Below, in pieces: positions 1 to 6,606 of a stretch of 7,567 bases of DNA (position 1 is the stretch's first letter; each line of letters starts with the position of its first letter). This DNA comes from Paracoccaceae bacterium (lineage in GTDB: Bacteria; Pseudomonadota; Alphaproteobacteria; Rhodobacterales; Rhodobacteraceae): positions 1 to 7,567 of the forward strand of contig JAGLUD010000119.1 of assembly GCA_023134935.1 (NCBI GenBank). The letters are read 5' to 3'. The notes beneath the pieces were generated by a model that was given only the letters and a program-made list of their open reading frames with translations, searched no databases and was not told the origin of the DNA. Both the position numbers and the translations under genes were made by a program.

Positions 1-2
1 CC

Positions 3-695
3 TTCCTGCGCCATGCGCTGCGGGACGGTTATTTTCACGCTGACATGCATCAAGGTAACCTGATGCGTGGGCCGAACGGTGACCTGATTGCGCTCGATTT
101 CGGCATTATGGGGCGAATTGATACCTATACGCGCAAAGTTTACGCTGAGATTTTGATGGGCTTTCTGAAGCGCGATTATACCCGCGTGGCCGAGGCGCAT
201 TTCGAGGCAGGATATGTTCCCGCCGATCAGGATGTTGCCGCGTTCGCGCAGGCCTTGCGCGCTGTCGGTGAGCCGATCTTTGACTATGATGCCTCGCAAG
301 TTTCCATGGCGCGATTGTTCGGCCACTTGTTCGATGTAACCGAGCGTTTCGGAATGCAGACTCGAACCGAACTGATCCTTTTGCAACGCACGATGTTTGT
401 TGTCGAAGGGGTGACGCGAACGTTCGACCCTAATCTAAACATGTGGGATACATCCGGCCCTGTTATCGAGAAATATATCCTCGATAACCTCGGTCCCAAG
501 GCCATCGCGCGCGATCTGGCGGCCACTGCGAAGGTCCTCGCACGCTTCGGCCCGCGCCTGCCTGCCTTGGCAGAGGCCGCGTTAATTAACCTTAACAAAC
601 CGCCAGAGCCGAGCCCGAATAATTTCGGAAATCTGATCTGGGCGTTGTGCGGCGTGGCCGTGGGTGTTGCGGCGACATTGCTGTTCATTGATTAA
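3..695 (+). CDS. ubiB: UbiB-family protein kinase-like ubiquinone biosynthesis protein, 3' part only
   Basis: This is the C-terminal 230 residues of a UbiB (ADCK/ABC1-type) atypical kinase. The gene starts before the window and the reading frame is open from base 3. The catalytic-loop motif HADMHQGN lies at fragment residues 12-19, and the DFG-like metal-binding motif (ALDFG) at about 30-34. This is the order expected in the second half of the kinase-like fold. The protein ends with a hydrophobic helix (about residues 208-229, IWALCGVAVGVAATLLFI), matching the C-terminal membrane anchor of bacterial UbiB, whose full length is usually about 500-550 residues. The family is needed for ubiquinone biosynthesis at the inner membrane, apparently through ATPase/kinase-like activity on lipid or on the Ubi complex rather than conventional protein phosphorylation. 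The next gene on the same strand begins 131 bases later behind its own likely promoter, so co-transcription is not required. Confidence 0.92.
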   Translation, partial: FLRHALRDGYFHADMHQGNLMRGPNGDLIALDFGIMGRIDTYTRKVYAEILMGFLKRDYTRVAEAHFEAGYVPADQDVAAFAQALRAVGEPIFDYDASQVSMARLFGHLFDVTERFGMQTRTELILLQRTMFVVEGVTRTFDPNLNMWDTSGPVIEKYILDNLGPKAIARDLAATAKVLARFGPRLPALAEAALINLNKPPEPSPNNFGNLIWALCGVAVGVAATLLFID

Positions 696-736
696 GTCCG
701 GACGGCCGGGTTTAAACGTGAAGATATTAGGATTTT

Positions 737-752
737 GTTAATACTTATTAAC
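737..752. promoter_or_regulatory. 16-bp perfect palindrome, possible operator
   Basis: Seven-base arms GTTAATA and TATTAAC flank a two-base centre, giving a perfect inverted repeat. It contains two TTAA cores six bases apart, one base shorter than the classical CtrA spacing of seven. It lies 75 bases upstream of the PAS-protein start codon and 20 bases upstream of a second TTAA pair. The symmetry is read directly from the sequence. A role as binding site for a dimeric regulator such as CtrA is inference. Confidence 0.5.
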
Positions 753-771
753 AAGATAGCAATGATTTCTG

Positions 772-787
772 TTAAATGCTCGTTAAT
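772..787 (+). promoter_or_regulatory. Putative CtrA box (TTAA-N7-TTAA)
   Basis: TTAA at 772-775 and TTAA at 783-786 are separated by exactly seven bases and are followed by T. The alphaproteobacterial CtrA consensus is TTAA-N7-TTAAC, so only the last, less conserved base differs. Both half-sites are preceded by G, giving GTTAA twice with 11-base periodicity, about one helical turn. The site ends 40 bases before the start codon at 827. In CtrA-activated promoters the box commonly overlaps the -35 region, which would put the transcript start just before the ribosome binding site. No convincing -10 element could be assigned. Confidence 0.55.
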
Positions 788-815
788 ACTCATGCCCTAA
801 GGTTTCTTCCTGATC

Positions 816-821
816 AGGAGG
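816..821 (+). promoter_or_regulatory. Ribosome binding site that fixes the start of the PAS gene
   Basis: A perfect AGGAGG lies five bases before the ATG at 827. An in-frame ATG at 776 has no comparable site and sits inside the putative CtrA box, so translation very probably begins at 827. Confidence 0.85.
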
Positions 822-826
822 AAAAC

Positions 827-2272
827 ATGACCGCATTTGATATGATTCGTGAAGGATTTGGCGTTTGGGCGGATGGCGCGCTGGGTACAAATATGTATAC
901 GACTCCGATCGTGTTCACCCTGCTGTTCCTATTTGGATTTCTGGCCACAGCCGTTCTTAAAACCTTCAGCGTTCAACGGACCGCCGTGACTAGCTCGCCC
1001 GACACCCTTTCTGCCGAGGGACGCGAGATCATAGACGACGCGAACACCGCCCGCTTGTTCGAACTTGAAGCAGAGGTAACCGTTTCAAAGGACGCCCTGA
1101 ATCGGTTTACCGAAACCTTGTCGACGACGTTTGCGCACCTGTCCGGCGGGTTGGCGATTTTTGATGCAGACAAGTCGTTGTACTTGTTCAACCCTGCCCT
1201 TTCGGACCTTCTAGATCTGGACCCAGTTTGGCTTGCCAAGCGTCCAAGTATCGCTGATTTCATTAGTATGCTTCGCGAAAAGCGTCACCTTCCCGAGAAG
1301 AAAAACTTTCTGGAATGGCGGAGGTTGTTAACGGATTTGAAGGATACGGGGCAGCAGAAAAGTTATGATGATGAATGGGTTCTTCCCGATGGCAGGATCT
1401 TTCACGTCACCGGACAGCCGCATCCGAGGGGCGCTGTCGCATTTTTGTTCGAGGATATCTCGGCGCAAGTTGCAATTGAACGGCAGCACCGCCTTGAATT
1501 GTCATTAAATAAAAACGTTCTAAATGGACTGTCTGACGGGGTTGTGGTGGTAAACCCCTCGGGGGTCGTTAAGTTTGCCAATGCGGCATTGGGCGATATA
1601 TTCGGCGTGAAGTTTCGTGAATCTCTGGTTAGTCATGGAATTTCGGACCTGCTGGAAAGCACGTGCATACTTTCTGATACTGCTGACTTTTGGCCGAAAC
1701 TTAAAGCCTATGTCGCAGCCCCCAATCGCCTAGCGAGTTGGGAACAGCGGTTGACGGTAGAAGGTACTGCCAAAATTCTTGCAGATGTTTCGACTTTGCC
1801 GGATGGCTTCACGTTGGTGGTGTTCAAGGCTGAACCGAAGGTCGCTGGCGAAGGTTTACCCGTAATGGCTGGAGTGTCCGACCCAATACTTTTTGCCAAC
1901 CTTATAAGCATGCTTAGCCAGCGCGAGATTTTGCTCGACCATTCCCGTTTTGATATCGATTGCCTGGATCACGAGGACACGGTCAAAACGCGGCGTATCT
2001 TGTGGTATTTGGTGATTTCAGCGGCCAATTGTTGCCGCAAGGATGGAAAGGTTGTGCTGTCGTCGTGTGTTGAGGGGCAATGCACCAGTCTGTCGTGTCA
2101 TGTATCCGATGCGGATTATGCAAAAGGCGCGCAGGAAAATGTTGCTGGAAATCTGCTTAAGTCGTTGGCGGCTCAATCAGACGAAAGAAATTCTTGGGAA
2201 TATGACGCCGAAGTCGATCCATACACGGTGTCTTTCAGGGCGCAAAAGCGGATGAAGTTATCAGTTTGTTAA
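827..2272 (+). CDS. Membrane-anchored PAS-domain protein with degenerate histidine-kinase-like C-terminus
   Basis: The product has 481 residues. A single hydrophobic segment at about 26-44 ([18 protein letters not shown]) should anchor it in the inner membrane. A charged linker (about 60-95) with coiled-coil tendency follows. A first PAS-like domain spans about 98-215, from [28 protein letters not shown] to the closing LFEDISAQ, which is typical of Rhodobacteraceae PAS kinases. A second PAS-like domain spans about 228-335, with [23 protein letters not shown]. The final region (about 350-475) has the outline of a GHKL ATPase: [25 protein letters not shown] resembles the N-box and following strand of sensor kinases. 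However, the usual N-box asparagines are not conserved, no DxGxG G-box is visible, and no phospho-acceptor histidine motif (HExxxP) precedes it. It is therefore probably a pseudokinase or signalling scaffold. Five cysteines fall within residues 402-424. The upstream CtrA-like sites and flagellar neighbourhood suggest a link to CtrA signalling, for which DivL is a conceptual parallel, but homology to DivL is not shown. Its stop overlaps the convergent glpK stop. Confidence 0.82.
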   Translation: MTAFDMIREGFGVWADGALGTNMYTTPIVFTLLFLFGFLATAVLKTFSVQRTAVTSSPDTLSAEGREIIDDANTARLFELEAEVTVSKDALNRFTETLSTTFAHLSGGLAIFDADKSLYLFNPALSDLLDLDPVWLAKRPSIADFISMLREKRHLPEKKNFLEWRRLLTDLKDTGQQKSYDDEWVLPDGRIFHVTGQPHPRGAVAFLFEDISAQVAIERQHRLELSLNKNVLNGLSDGVVVVNPSGVVKFANAALGDIFGVKFRESLVSHGISDLLESTCILSDTADFWPKLKAYVAAPNRLASWEQRLTVEGTAKILADVSTLPDGFTLVVFKAEPKVAGEGLPVMAGVSDPILFANLISMLSQREILLDHSRFDIDCLDHEDTVKTRRILWYLVISAANCCRKDGKVVLSSCVEGQCTSLSCHVSDADYAKGAQENVAGNLLKSLAAQSDERNSWEYDAEVDPYTVSFRAQKRMKLSVC

Positions 2273-3745
2273 GCATCGACTGACAGCGTCTTTCCAACCG
2301 ACATACTTTGTTTCTCGTGTTTCAGCGTCCATAGACGGCGTGAAACGACGCTCCAGACTCCAGGTGTCGGCAAAACCCGCCTGGTCAGGATACATTCCGG
2401 ATTGCATTCCCGCCAACCATGCAGCGCCCATTGCTGTCGTTTCAAGGATGTTGGGCCGGTCAACCGGAGTACCCAAAATGTCTGACAAGAATTGCATGGC
2501 CCAGTCGTTCGCACTCATGCCACCATCCACCCGAAGAATACCTTTCGTGCTGCCCGACCAGTCATCCTGCATCGCCTCAAGAAGATCGCGCGTTTGATAG
2601 CCGACGCTTTCCAGTGCCGCGCGGGCGAAATCGTTTTGGTCTGAGCTTCGCGTAAGCCCGAAGATAGCCCCCCGGCATTCGGCATCCCAATAAGGTGCCC
2701 CAAGGCCGGTAAACGCGGGAACCATGTAAACGTTTTGGTCATCCGCCGCGGCCTCGGCCATTTTTTGGGTCTCACTCGCGTGCTCGACGATTCCCAACCC
2801 ATCGCGCAGCCATTGCACGACCGCACCGGCGACGAAAATTGACCCTTCCAACGCGTAAGTCGTTTTTCCGTCCAGCTGGTATGCAATCGTCCCCAGCAGG
2901 CGATTACGTGAAGTCACAAGCTGGTCACCGGTATTCAGCAGGGCAAAACACCCGGTGCCGTAGGTCGATTTCATCATCCCGGGTGTAAAACACGCTTGCC
3001 CGATGGTGGCGGCTTGCTGATCTCCGGCGATACCGTGAATTGGGATGGGTCTGCCAAGTAGGTTGGATGCCGTGATGCCAAAACATGAGGCGCAATCACG
3101 AACTTCCGGTAGCATGTTCATCGGAACGTCCAGAAGGCCGCAGATTTCGTCGTCCCAAGCACCACTTCGAATGTCGTACAGCATCGTGCGCGCAGCATTG
3201 GTCGCGTCGGTGGCATGGACTTTCCCGTCCGTTAGCTTCCACAACAAGAAGCAATCGACGGTGCCAAATAGAAGGTCGCCGTTGGTGGCCTTGGCGCGCG
3301 CTCCCTCCACATTATCTAAAATCCAATTGATTTTGGTGGCCGAGAAGTACGGATCCAAAAGCAAGCCGGTTTTGCGGGTTATCATCGGCTCCACGCCGTC
3401 AGCCTTCAGGGATTTACACATATCCGAGGTGCGCCGATCCTGCCAGACAATCGCGTTATATACTGGCTGTCCAGTTTTCTTATCCCAAACGATGGTCGTT
3501 TCGCGTTGGTTGGTGATACCGATGGATGCAATGTCTTGCGCTTGGACACCGGCTTTCTTCATCACCGCGCGGCACATCTCGATGGTTGTTGACCAGATCT
3601 GATCCGGATCATGCTCCACCCAACCAGATGCCGGAAAGTGTTGCGTGAATTCTTTTTGCGCGGTGGCCGCGATTTGCATCCCCTCGTCAAAGAGAATTGC
3701 GCGGCTGGATGTGGTTCCCTGATCGATGGCGAGAATGTATTTCAT
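2261..3745 (-). CDS. glpK: Glycerol kinase
   Basis: The 494-residue product is full length for GlpK, a cytoplasmic FGGY-family kinase that phosphorylates glycerol to sn-glycerol 3-phosphate using ATP. The N-terminal phosphate-binding motif [12 protein letters not shown] is at residues 6-17. The glycerol-contacting region GITNQRET...[10 protein letters not shown] runs from 76 to 106. GIAGDQQAA at 238-246 holds the likely catalytic base D242. STYGTGC is at 260-266. The second FGGY signature region [20 protein letters not shown] is at 347-366, and the nucleotide-binding RVDGGMSAN is at 405-413. The start is supported by AAGGGG (complement of 3751-3756) five bases upstream. The gene lies 72 bases downstream of flgD in the same direction, and no terminator is apparent between them, so read-through from the hook operon is possible. 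No glycerol transporter, GlpD or GlpR is present in the window, so its placement beside flagellar genes is unusual. The 3' end overlaps the PAS gene on the opposite strand by 12 bases. Confidence 0.97.
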   Translation of the reverse strand: MKYILAIDQGTTSSRAILFDEGMQIAATAQKEFTQHFPASGWVEHDPDQIWSTTIEMCRAVMKKAGVQAQDIASIGITNQRETTIVWDKKTGQPVYNAIVWQDRRTSDMCKSLKADGVEPMITRKTGLLLDPYFSATKINWILDNVEGARAKATNGDLLFGTVDCFLLWKLTDGKVHATDATNAARTMLYDIRSGAWDDEICGLLDVPMNMLPEVRDCASCFGITASNLLGRPIPIHGIAGDQQAATIGQACFTPGMMKSTYGTGCFALLNTGDQLVTSRNRLLGTIAYQLDGKTTYALEGSIFVAGAVVQWLRDGLGIVEHASETQKMAEAAADDQNVYMVPAFTGLGAPYWDAECRGAIFGLTRSSDQNDFARAALESVGYQTRDLLEAMQDDWSGSTKGILRVDGGMSANDWAMQFLSDILGTPVDRPNILETTAMGAAWLAGMQSGMYPDQAGFADTWSLERRFTPSMDAETRETKYVGWKDAVSRCLTN

Positions 3746-3817
3746 CGTAACCCCTTGGATGATCGGTTTATCGCCACGGTATCAGATGATGTAGGTGAGG
3801 GTAGTAAAAACTTGGCC

Positions 3818-4486
3818 TTAAGTTTGATGCATTCGTACCGCGGCGGCATTTTCCGCCAGAAGGGCTGCTCCGTCTTTAAAAATCAGCACGATGTCGCCGT
3901 GATCCAGCCGCACTTCGGTTACCAGATCGAAAACTGATCCGGGATTGGTTTCAATCAAATTGCCATCCGAATAACTCTCCACCTCGAACTTGTATCGCCC
4001 ATTTGGTGCTGTCCCCGCACCTTGCGTGCTGCCATCCCAAGTTACCGTGCCGGAACCTGGATCGAACGGCTGCGTGAAGAAAATCTCGCCGCTATTATCG
4101 CGAACTACAAGGCGGGCGGAGCTGGCCGACGGGTGTATCGTTGCACCGACTTCGATCGGCTGGCCGTCAAAATTCGCGGCCCCCTCACGGCGCACTTCTT
4201 TGCCGAGCCATTCCGTTAAGTTTGTTGTCGAGTTGTCAGAAGACATTCCAAGTAGTTCGTTTAACTTGGAGTTGGTTTCAATCTGTTGTTCCACGGATGA
4301 AAAGCTGGCCAGTTGGGCGACGAATTCCGTTGAATCCATCGGCTTCAGCGGGTCTTGGTTGCGCATTTGTGCCGTTAACAAGGTTAAGAACGTCTTAAAG
4401 TCACTGCTGCCGGAGGCACCGGCCTCTTGTGATGGCGGCGCTGCAACCTCTGTTCGTGATGCTGTGGAAATGTCAGATGTTTGCAT
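3818..4486 (-). CDS. flgD: Flagellar hook cap / hook assembly protein FlgD
   Basis: The 222-residue product is a normal length for FlgD, the scaffold that sits at the tip of the growing hook, allows FlgE subunits to assemble, and is then replaced by FlgK. After a variable, Ser/Ala-rich N-terminus, residues 29-75 carry the family core DFKTFLTLLTAQMRNQDPLKPMDSTEFVAQLASFSSVEQ. The C-terminal half has the FlgD Ig-like/Tudor pattern, including VTWDG at 148-152 and the loop PNGRYKFEVES at 161-171. The protein is exported through the flagellar type III apparatus, so no Sec signal is expected or seen. It starts 15 bases after the fliK stop, which indicates one fliK-flgD transcript. A purine-rich GGGAAAA lies a few bases before the ATG and is a weak ribosome binding site, so translational coupling to fliK is plausible. 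The hook gene flgE, often nearby in related genomes, is not seen here. Confidence 0.95.
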   Translation of the reverse strand: MQTSDISTASRTEVAAPPSQEAGASGSSDFKTFLTLLTAQMRNQDPLKPMDSTEFVAQLASFSSVEQQIETNSKLNELLGMSSDNSTTNLTEWLGKEVRREGAANFDGQPIEVGATIHPSASSARLVVRDNSGEIFFTQPFDPGSGTVTWDGSTQGAGTAPNGRYKFEVESYSDGNLIETNPGSVFDLVTEVRLDHGDIVLIFKDGAALLAENAAAVRMHQT

Positions 4487-4501
4487 TGGGTTTTCCCGTT
4501 G

Positions 4502-5671
4502 TTAAAGGCGAATATCAAGGCTGCCGGAGTGGGATCGCAAGACCGCTTCTATGGCTGAGGTTACCTCTGCTTGTTCAGGTGCGAGCGACGAGAACTTGGT
4601 CTTATCCCTTTTCAGAATGGGTTGATCGTGCTGCCCATCCCGGTGTGAAAACTCTAATGATGTTTCGCTAAAGCCGGATTTTGAAAGTTCGCGGGACAAT
4701 AGCTCGGCATGTCGTCGCAACAGATCTGCAACCTCGGCTTTCTCGCTGGTTACCGTCGCCGATAAACCGGAATCGGTTTGTGTTATGGAAATAATTACCC
4801 GCCCAAGTTCAGGTGGGTCTAGTCGTATTTCGACCGTGTCTTTCGACGTATTCGATATTGCCATCGAGATTTGCGAAATGATTTTGCCTTCTGCTGCCTG
4901 TGGTCGAGTGGTGCCGTGCGGAGCGGCGGGTACTGCCGACTGTGAGGGCCGCTGCCCCGGCGGTTTATCGGAAATGCCAGCCCCAAAATCATTAAAGTCA
5001 TTTTGCACAGCAACGATGGTCCGGAGTTTTGATTCCGGCGATGTGTCACTAACAAAATCAGGCGAATCCGGCATTATGTTTTGCACGGCATTGTTGTTGG
5101 GATGCGTAAGCATGTGCTTCGGGTCGATACTTCTCGCAGGTATAGGGTCACCCGAGCTTTCCACCAGTTGAGGCGCGCTCTGAATCTTCGATACAAGCGG
5201 CATCGGTTGAGTCGAAGGATTTTCGGTAACATTGGCTATCGGAGATGGACTCGGCATCTGGGTGCTAATGACTAATCCCAAAGGAATGTTGTCTATCTCT
5301 TTGGGTTCACGGGCGGACTTTACTGTGGATATGGTATCCATAGGCATTTTAGTTTCGGCGATGCTTATCTGCTGAATTTGGTCGTGCGTAGCTTCGACAA
5401 TTGCAGGTTTTTCAGCCGCCAGTTCGACATCTATACTAGGGGGCTGTGCGGTATCCTCATGCATCTGAACCTCCAGCGGCACCATTTTTCGTATGATCCG
5501 TCCGATCAGCGTAAATTCACGTGATTCGGGGGTCACCTCGACGGGAACGCCCTCGGCCAACTCCAGCTCAGCGTCGAAATCTATTTTGGCAACAACATCG
5601 CCGATTTCAGCACTGATTTTTGCAGCCCCGCTTGGTAATTGAGGGGTGATTTCCGTCATTCTGACCGGCAT
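4502..5671 (-). CDS. fliK: Flagellar hook-length control protein FliK
   Basis: The 389-residue product has the layout of FliK, the secreted ruler that measures the hook and switches the export apparatus from hook to filament substrates. The first ~265 residues are low in conserved motifs and rich in Pro, Ser, Gln and acidic residues, as in the flexible ruler part. The conserved C-terminal domain (Flg_hook type) spans about 265-345. It includes VEIRLDPPELGRVIISI at 280-296, then a strand GLSATVTSEKAEVADLLRR and the helix HAELLSRELSKSGF. This matches the family pattern of L-x-P-x-x-L-G followed by a helix ending in L-x-x-x-G. A good AAAGGA ribosome binding site lies upstream of the chosen ATG. 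A second in-frame Met at residue 5 is a possible but less well placed start. It is the first gene of a leftward fliK-flgD(-glpK) unit and is divergent from flgJ. The assignment rests mainly on the C-terminal domain and the neighbours. Confidence 0.88.
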   Translation of the reverse strand: MPVRMTEITPQLPSGAAKISAEIGDVVAKIDFDAELELAEGVPVEVTPESREFTLIGRIIRKMVPLEVQMHEDTAQPPSIDVELAAEKPAIVEATHDQIQQISIAETKMPMDTISTVKSAREPKEIDNIPLGLVISTQMPSPSPIANVTENPSTQPMPLVSKIQSAPQLVESSGDPIPARSIDPKHMLTHPNNNAVQNIMPDSPDFVSDTSPESKLRTIVAVQNDFNDFGAGISDKPPGQRPSQSAVPAAPHGTTRPQAAEGKIISQISMAISNTSKDTVEIRLDPPELGRVIISITQTDSGLSATVTSEKAEVADLLRRHAELLSRELSKSGFSETSLEFSHRDGQHDQPILKRDKTKFSSLAPEQAEVTSAIEAVLRSHSGSLDIRL

Positions 5672-5696
5672 AAATCCGTTCCTTTCGATCCATTGC

Positions 5697-5717
5697 CTAA
5701 TCTTTCTCCCAGATTAG
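5697..5717. promoter_or_regulatory. Inverted repeat in the fliK/flgJ divergent intergenic region
   Basis: Perfect seven-base arms CTAATCT and AGATTAG are separated by seven bases. The repeat lies in the 110-base gap between the divergently transcribed fliK and flgJ-like genes, 25 bases from the fliK start and 64 bases from the flgJ start. It could be an operator serving both directions or a leader hairpin in the fliK transcript. No TTAA-N7-TTAA or convincing sigma-54 or sigma-28 element was seen in this gap. Confidence 0.4.
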
Positions 5718-5781
5718 TTACTATTTCTTTACCGCCTCCGAAGAATACTGATTCCAATGCAATTATTCGAGGGCATCTTAG

Positions 5782-6066
5782 ATGGAAATCACACCCGTAA
5801 ACCCAATTGTGAATCAGGCCGACCCAGACGCTGGGCGCGCCAAATTCAAAGAAGTTGCCATCGCGTTGGAGGCAAGTTTTCTGGCTGAAATGTTAAAATA
5901 TGCAGGCCACGGTGAATCACGAAGTTCGTTCGGCGGAGGAGCGGGCGAAGACGCCTTTACTAGCTTGCTGGTTCGCGAACGAGCCTCCTTAATGGCTGAA
6001 AATGGTGGCATCGGATTGGCCGAACAAATAATCGATTCGATGATGCGGAGAGCGGAAAATGTTTGA
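5782..6066 (+). CDS. flgJ: Single-domain FlgJ-type flagellar rod-binding protein
   Basis: The 94-residue product corresponds to the N-terminal, rod-binding half of FlgJ (rod-binding domain). The peptidoglycan hydrolase half found in enterobacterial FlgJ is absent, which is normal for many alphaproteobacteria. Family motifs visible are ALEASFLAEMLKYAG at 28-42, the glycine-rich FGGGAGEDAFTSLLVRE at 50-66, and MAENGGIGLAEQI at 71-83. These are the usual helix-Gly loop-helix elements. The protein acts at the periplasmic face as a scaffold for rod polymerisation, and a separate lytic enzyme presumably opens the cell wall. GAGGG at 5769-5773 is a plausible ribosome binding site eight bases before the ATG. 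The next gene starts inside its last codons with an 8-base overlap, indicating co-translation. The gene symbol is by domain homology only, as annotations often just say rod-binding protein. Confidence 0.88.
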   Translation: MEITPVNPIVNQADPDAGRAKFKEVAIALEASFLAEMLKYAGHGESRSSFGGGAGEDAFTSLLVRERASLMAENGGIGLAEQIIDSMMRRAENV

Positions 6067-6421
6067 TTCATTTACTACACGCGGACGAATTCGAAACATT
6101 TTGAAACTGCTGCGTGAGGAACGCGAAATTCTTCGGAATGGTCCTCTGTCCGACCTCGCTCGCGTCGCGATGCGCCGTGATAAGCTGGTTGAGGGTCTGA
6201 CGAACGGGACAGTGGAACTGGCTGCGTCCGACTTGACGACACTTCACCAAGAGGCTGATCGCAACCAAAACCTGCTGAAAGCCAGTCTTTCCGGCATGAA
6301 GGCTGCCCAAACGTTGCTGGCCGAGCAGCACCGAGCAGCAACGACGATGGGCACATATACTGACTCTGGCGAGCGGTTGGAGGTCCCTCAGAACCGTGAG
6401 CTTAAGGACCGAATAGTATAG
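6059..6421 (+). CDS. flgN: FlgN-like flagellar export chaperone
   Basis: The 120-residue product is mostly predicted helix. The first helix (about 10-27, IRNILKLLREEREILRNG) and the long segment at 57-92 (ASDLTTLHQEADRNQNLLKASLSGMKAAQTLLAEQ) have the heptad-like spacing of FlgN-family chaperones. A short tail with GTYTDSGE (98-105) follows, similar to the Y-x-x-x-G ending of many FlgN proteins. FlgN binds the hook-filament junction proteins FlgK and FlgL in the cytoplasm and delivers them to the export gate. The sequence is divergent, so the assignment relies on helical pattern, size and position right after flgJ, with an 8-base overlap of the two reading frames. An unrelated small flagellar helical protein remains possible. 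The gene carries a perfect 10-base tandem duplication at 6321-6340. Confidence 0.68.
   Translation: MFDSFTTRGRIRNILKLLREEREILRNGPLSDLARVAMRRDKLVEGLTNGTVELAASDLTTLHQEADRNQNLLKASLSGMKAAQTLLAEQHRAATTMGTYTDSGERLEVPQNRELKDRIV
6321..6340 (+). repeat. Perfect 10-bp tandem duplication inside flgN-like gene
   Basis: CCGAGCAGCA occurs twice back to back. The unit is not a multiple of three, so gain or loss of one copy would shift the frame about 30 codons before the stop. As present, the frame is intact and the two copies encode different residues within the stretch AEQHRAAT. Confidence 0.7.
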
Positions 6422-6455
6422 GTCCGGACAATTTTATGTATTTGGCTGGTGGGCG

Positions 6456-6471
6456 TTAAGACTCTGTTATC
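6456..6471 (+). promoter_or_regulatory. CtrA-box-like sequence upstream of flagellin
   Basis: TTAA, seven bases, then TTATC matches the CtrA consensus TTAA-N7-TTAAC at eight of nine fixed positions. It lies about 150-170 bases upstream of the flagellin start, in the 202-base gap after flgN. If used as an activator site it would give a flagellin mRNA with a leader of roughly 100 bases. Single-mismatch sites occur by chance, so this is tentative. Confidence 0.35.
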
Positions 6472-6559
6472 GAATATACGTGCAGAATGATTTTGCAACC
6501 AAACACGGTTGGCGCGGTGGTCAAGCATATCCCCGCATACGTCAGAACGGCGATTTCTT

Positions 6560-6574
6560 GTCACGAAATGTGAC
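6560..6574 (+). promoter_or_regulatory. Short inverted repeat in flagellin leader
   Basis: Five-base arms GTCAC and GTGAC flank the five-base loop GAAAT. This is a weak hairpin or a small operator 50 bases upstream of the flagellin start. It is the first of two stem-loops in this leader. Confidence 0.35.
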
Positions 6575-6585
6575 GCAACTTTAAT

Positions 6586-6606
6586 TGCGGTGTCGAATGC
6601 GCCGCA
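6586..6606 (+). promoter_or_regulatory. Stem-loop just upstream of the flagellin ribosome binding site
   Basis: Arms TGCGGTG (6586-6592) and CGCCGCA (6600-6606) form a seven-pair stem with one G-U wobble and a seven-base loop. The stem ends four bases before the GAAGGA ribosome binding site (6611-6616) of fliC. In Caulobacter the regulator FlbT binds the flagellin 5' leader and controls its translation and stability. A structured leader of this kind next to a probable flaF would fit, but binding here is inference. Confidence 0.4.

Noticed and set aside
582..595. Cluster of three TTAA words near the ubiB 3' end
   Set aside because: Spacings are zero and two to six bases rather than seven, and the bases encode ordinary residues (LINLNK) of ubiB more than 230 bases from the next gene.
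776..826. Upstream in-frame ATG extending the PAS protein by 17 residues
   Set aside because: It lies within the putative CtrA box and has no good ribosome binding site, whereas the ATG at 827 has a perfect AGGAGG five bases upstream.
3045..3602. 185-codon open frame on the plus strand
   Set aside because: It is fully antisense to the unambiguous glpK coding region, with no recognisable domain and no ribosome binding site.
4375..4387. TTAA-N5-TTAA inside flgD
   Set aside because: Wrong spacing for a CtrA box and internal to a coding region of a co-transcribed gene.
3990..4505. 171-codon open frame on the plus strand
   Set aside because: It is the antisense shadow of flgD, which has clear family motifs; the product looks like no known protein.
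6505..6525. Possible sigma-54 promoter (TTGGCGCGG) upstream of flagellin
   Set aside because: The -24-like TGGC is followed by no -12 TTGCA/TTGCT at the required spacing.
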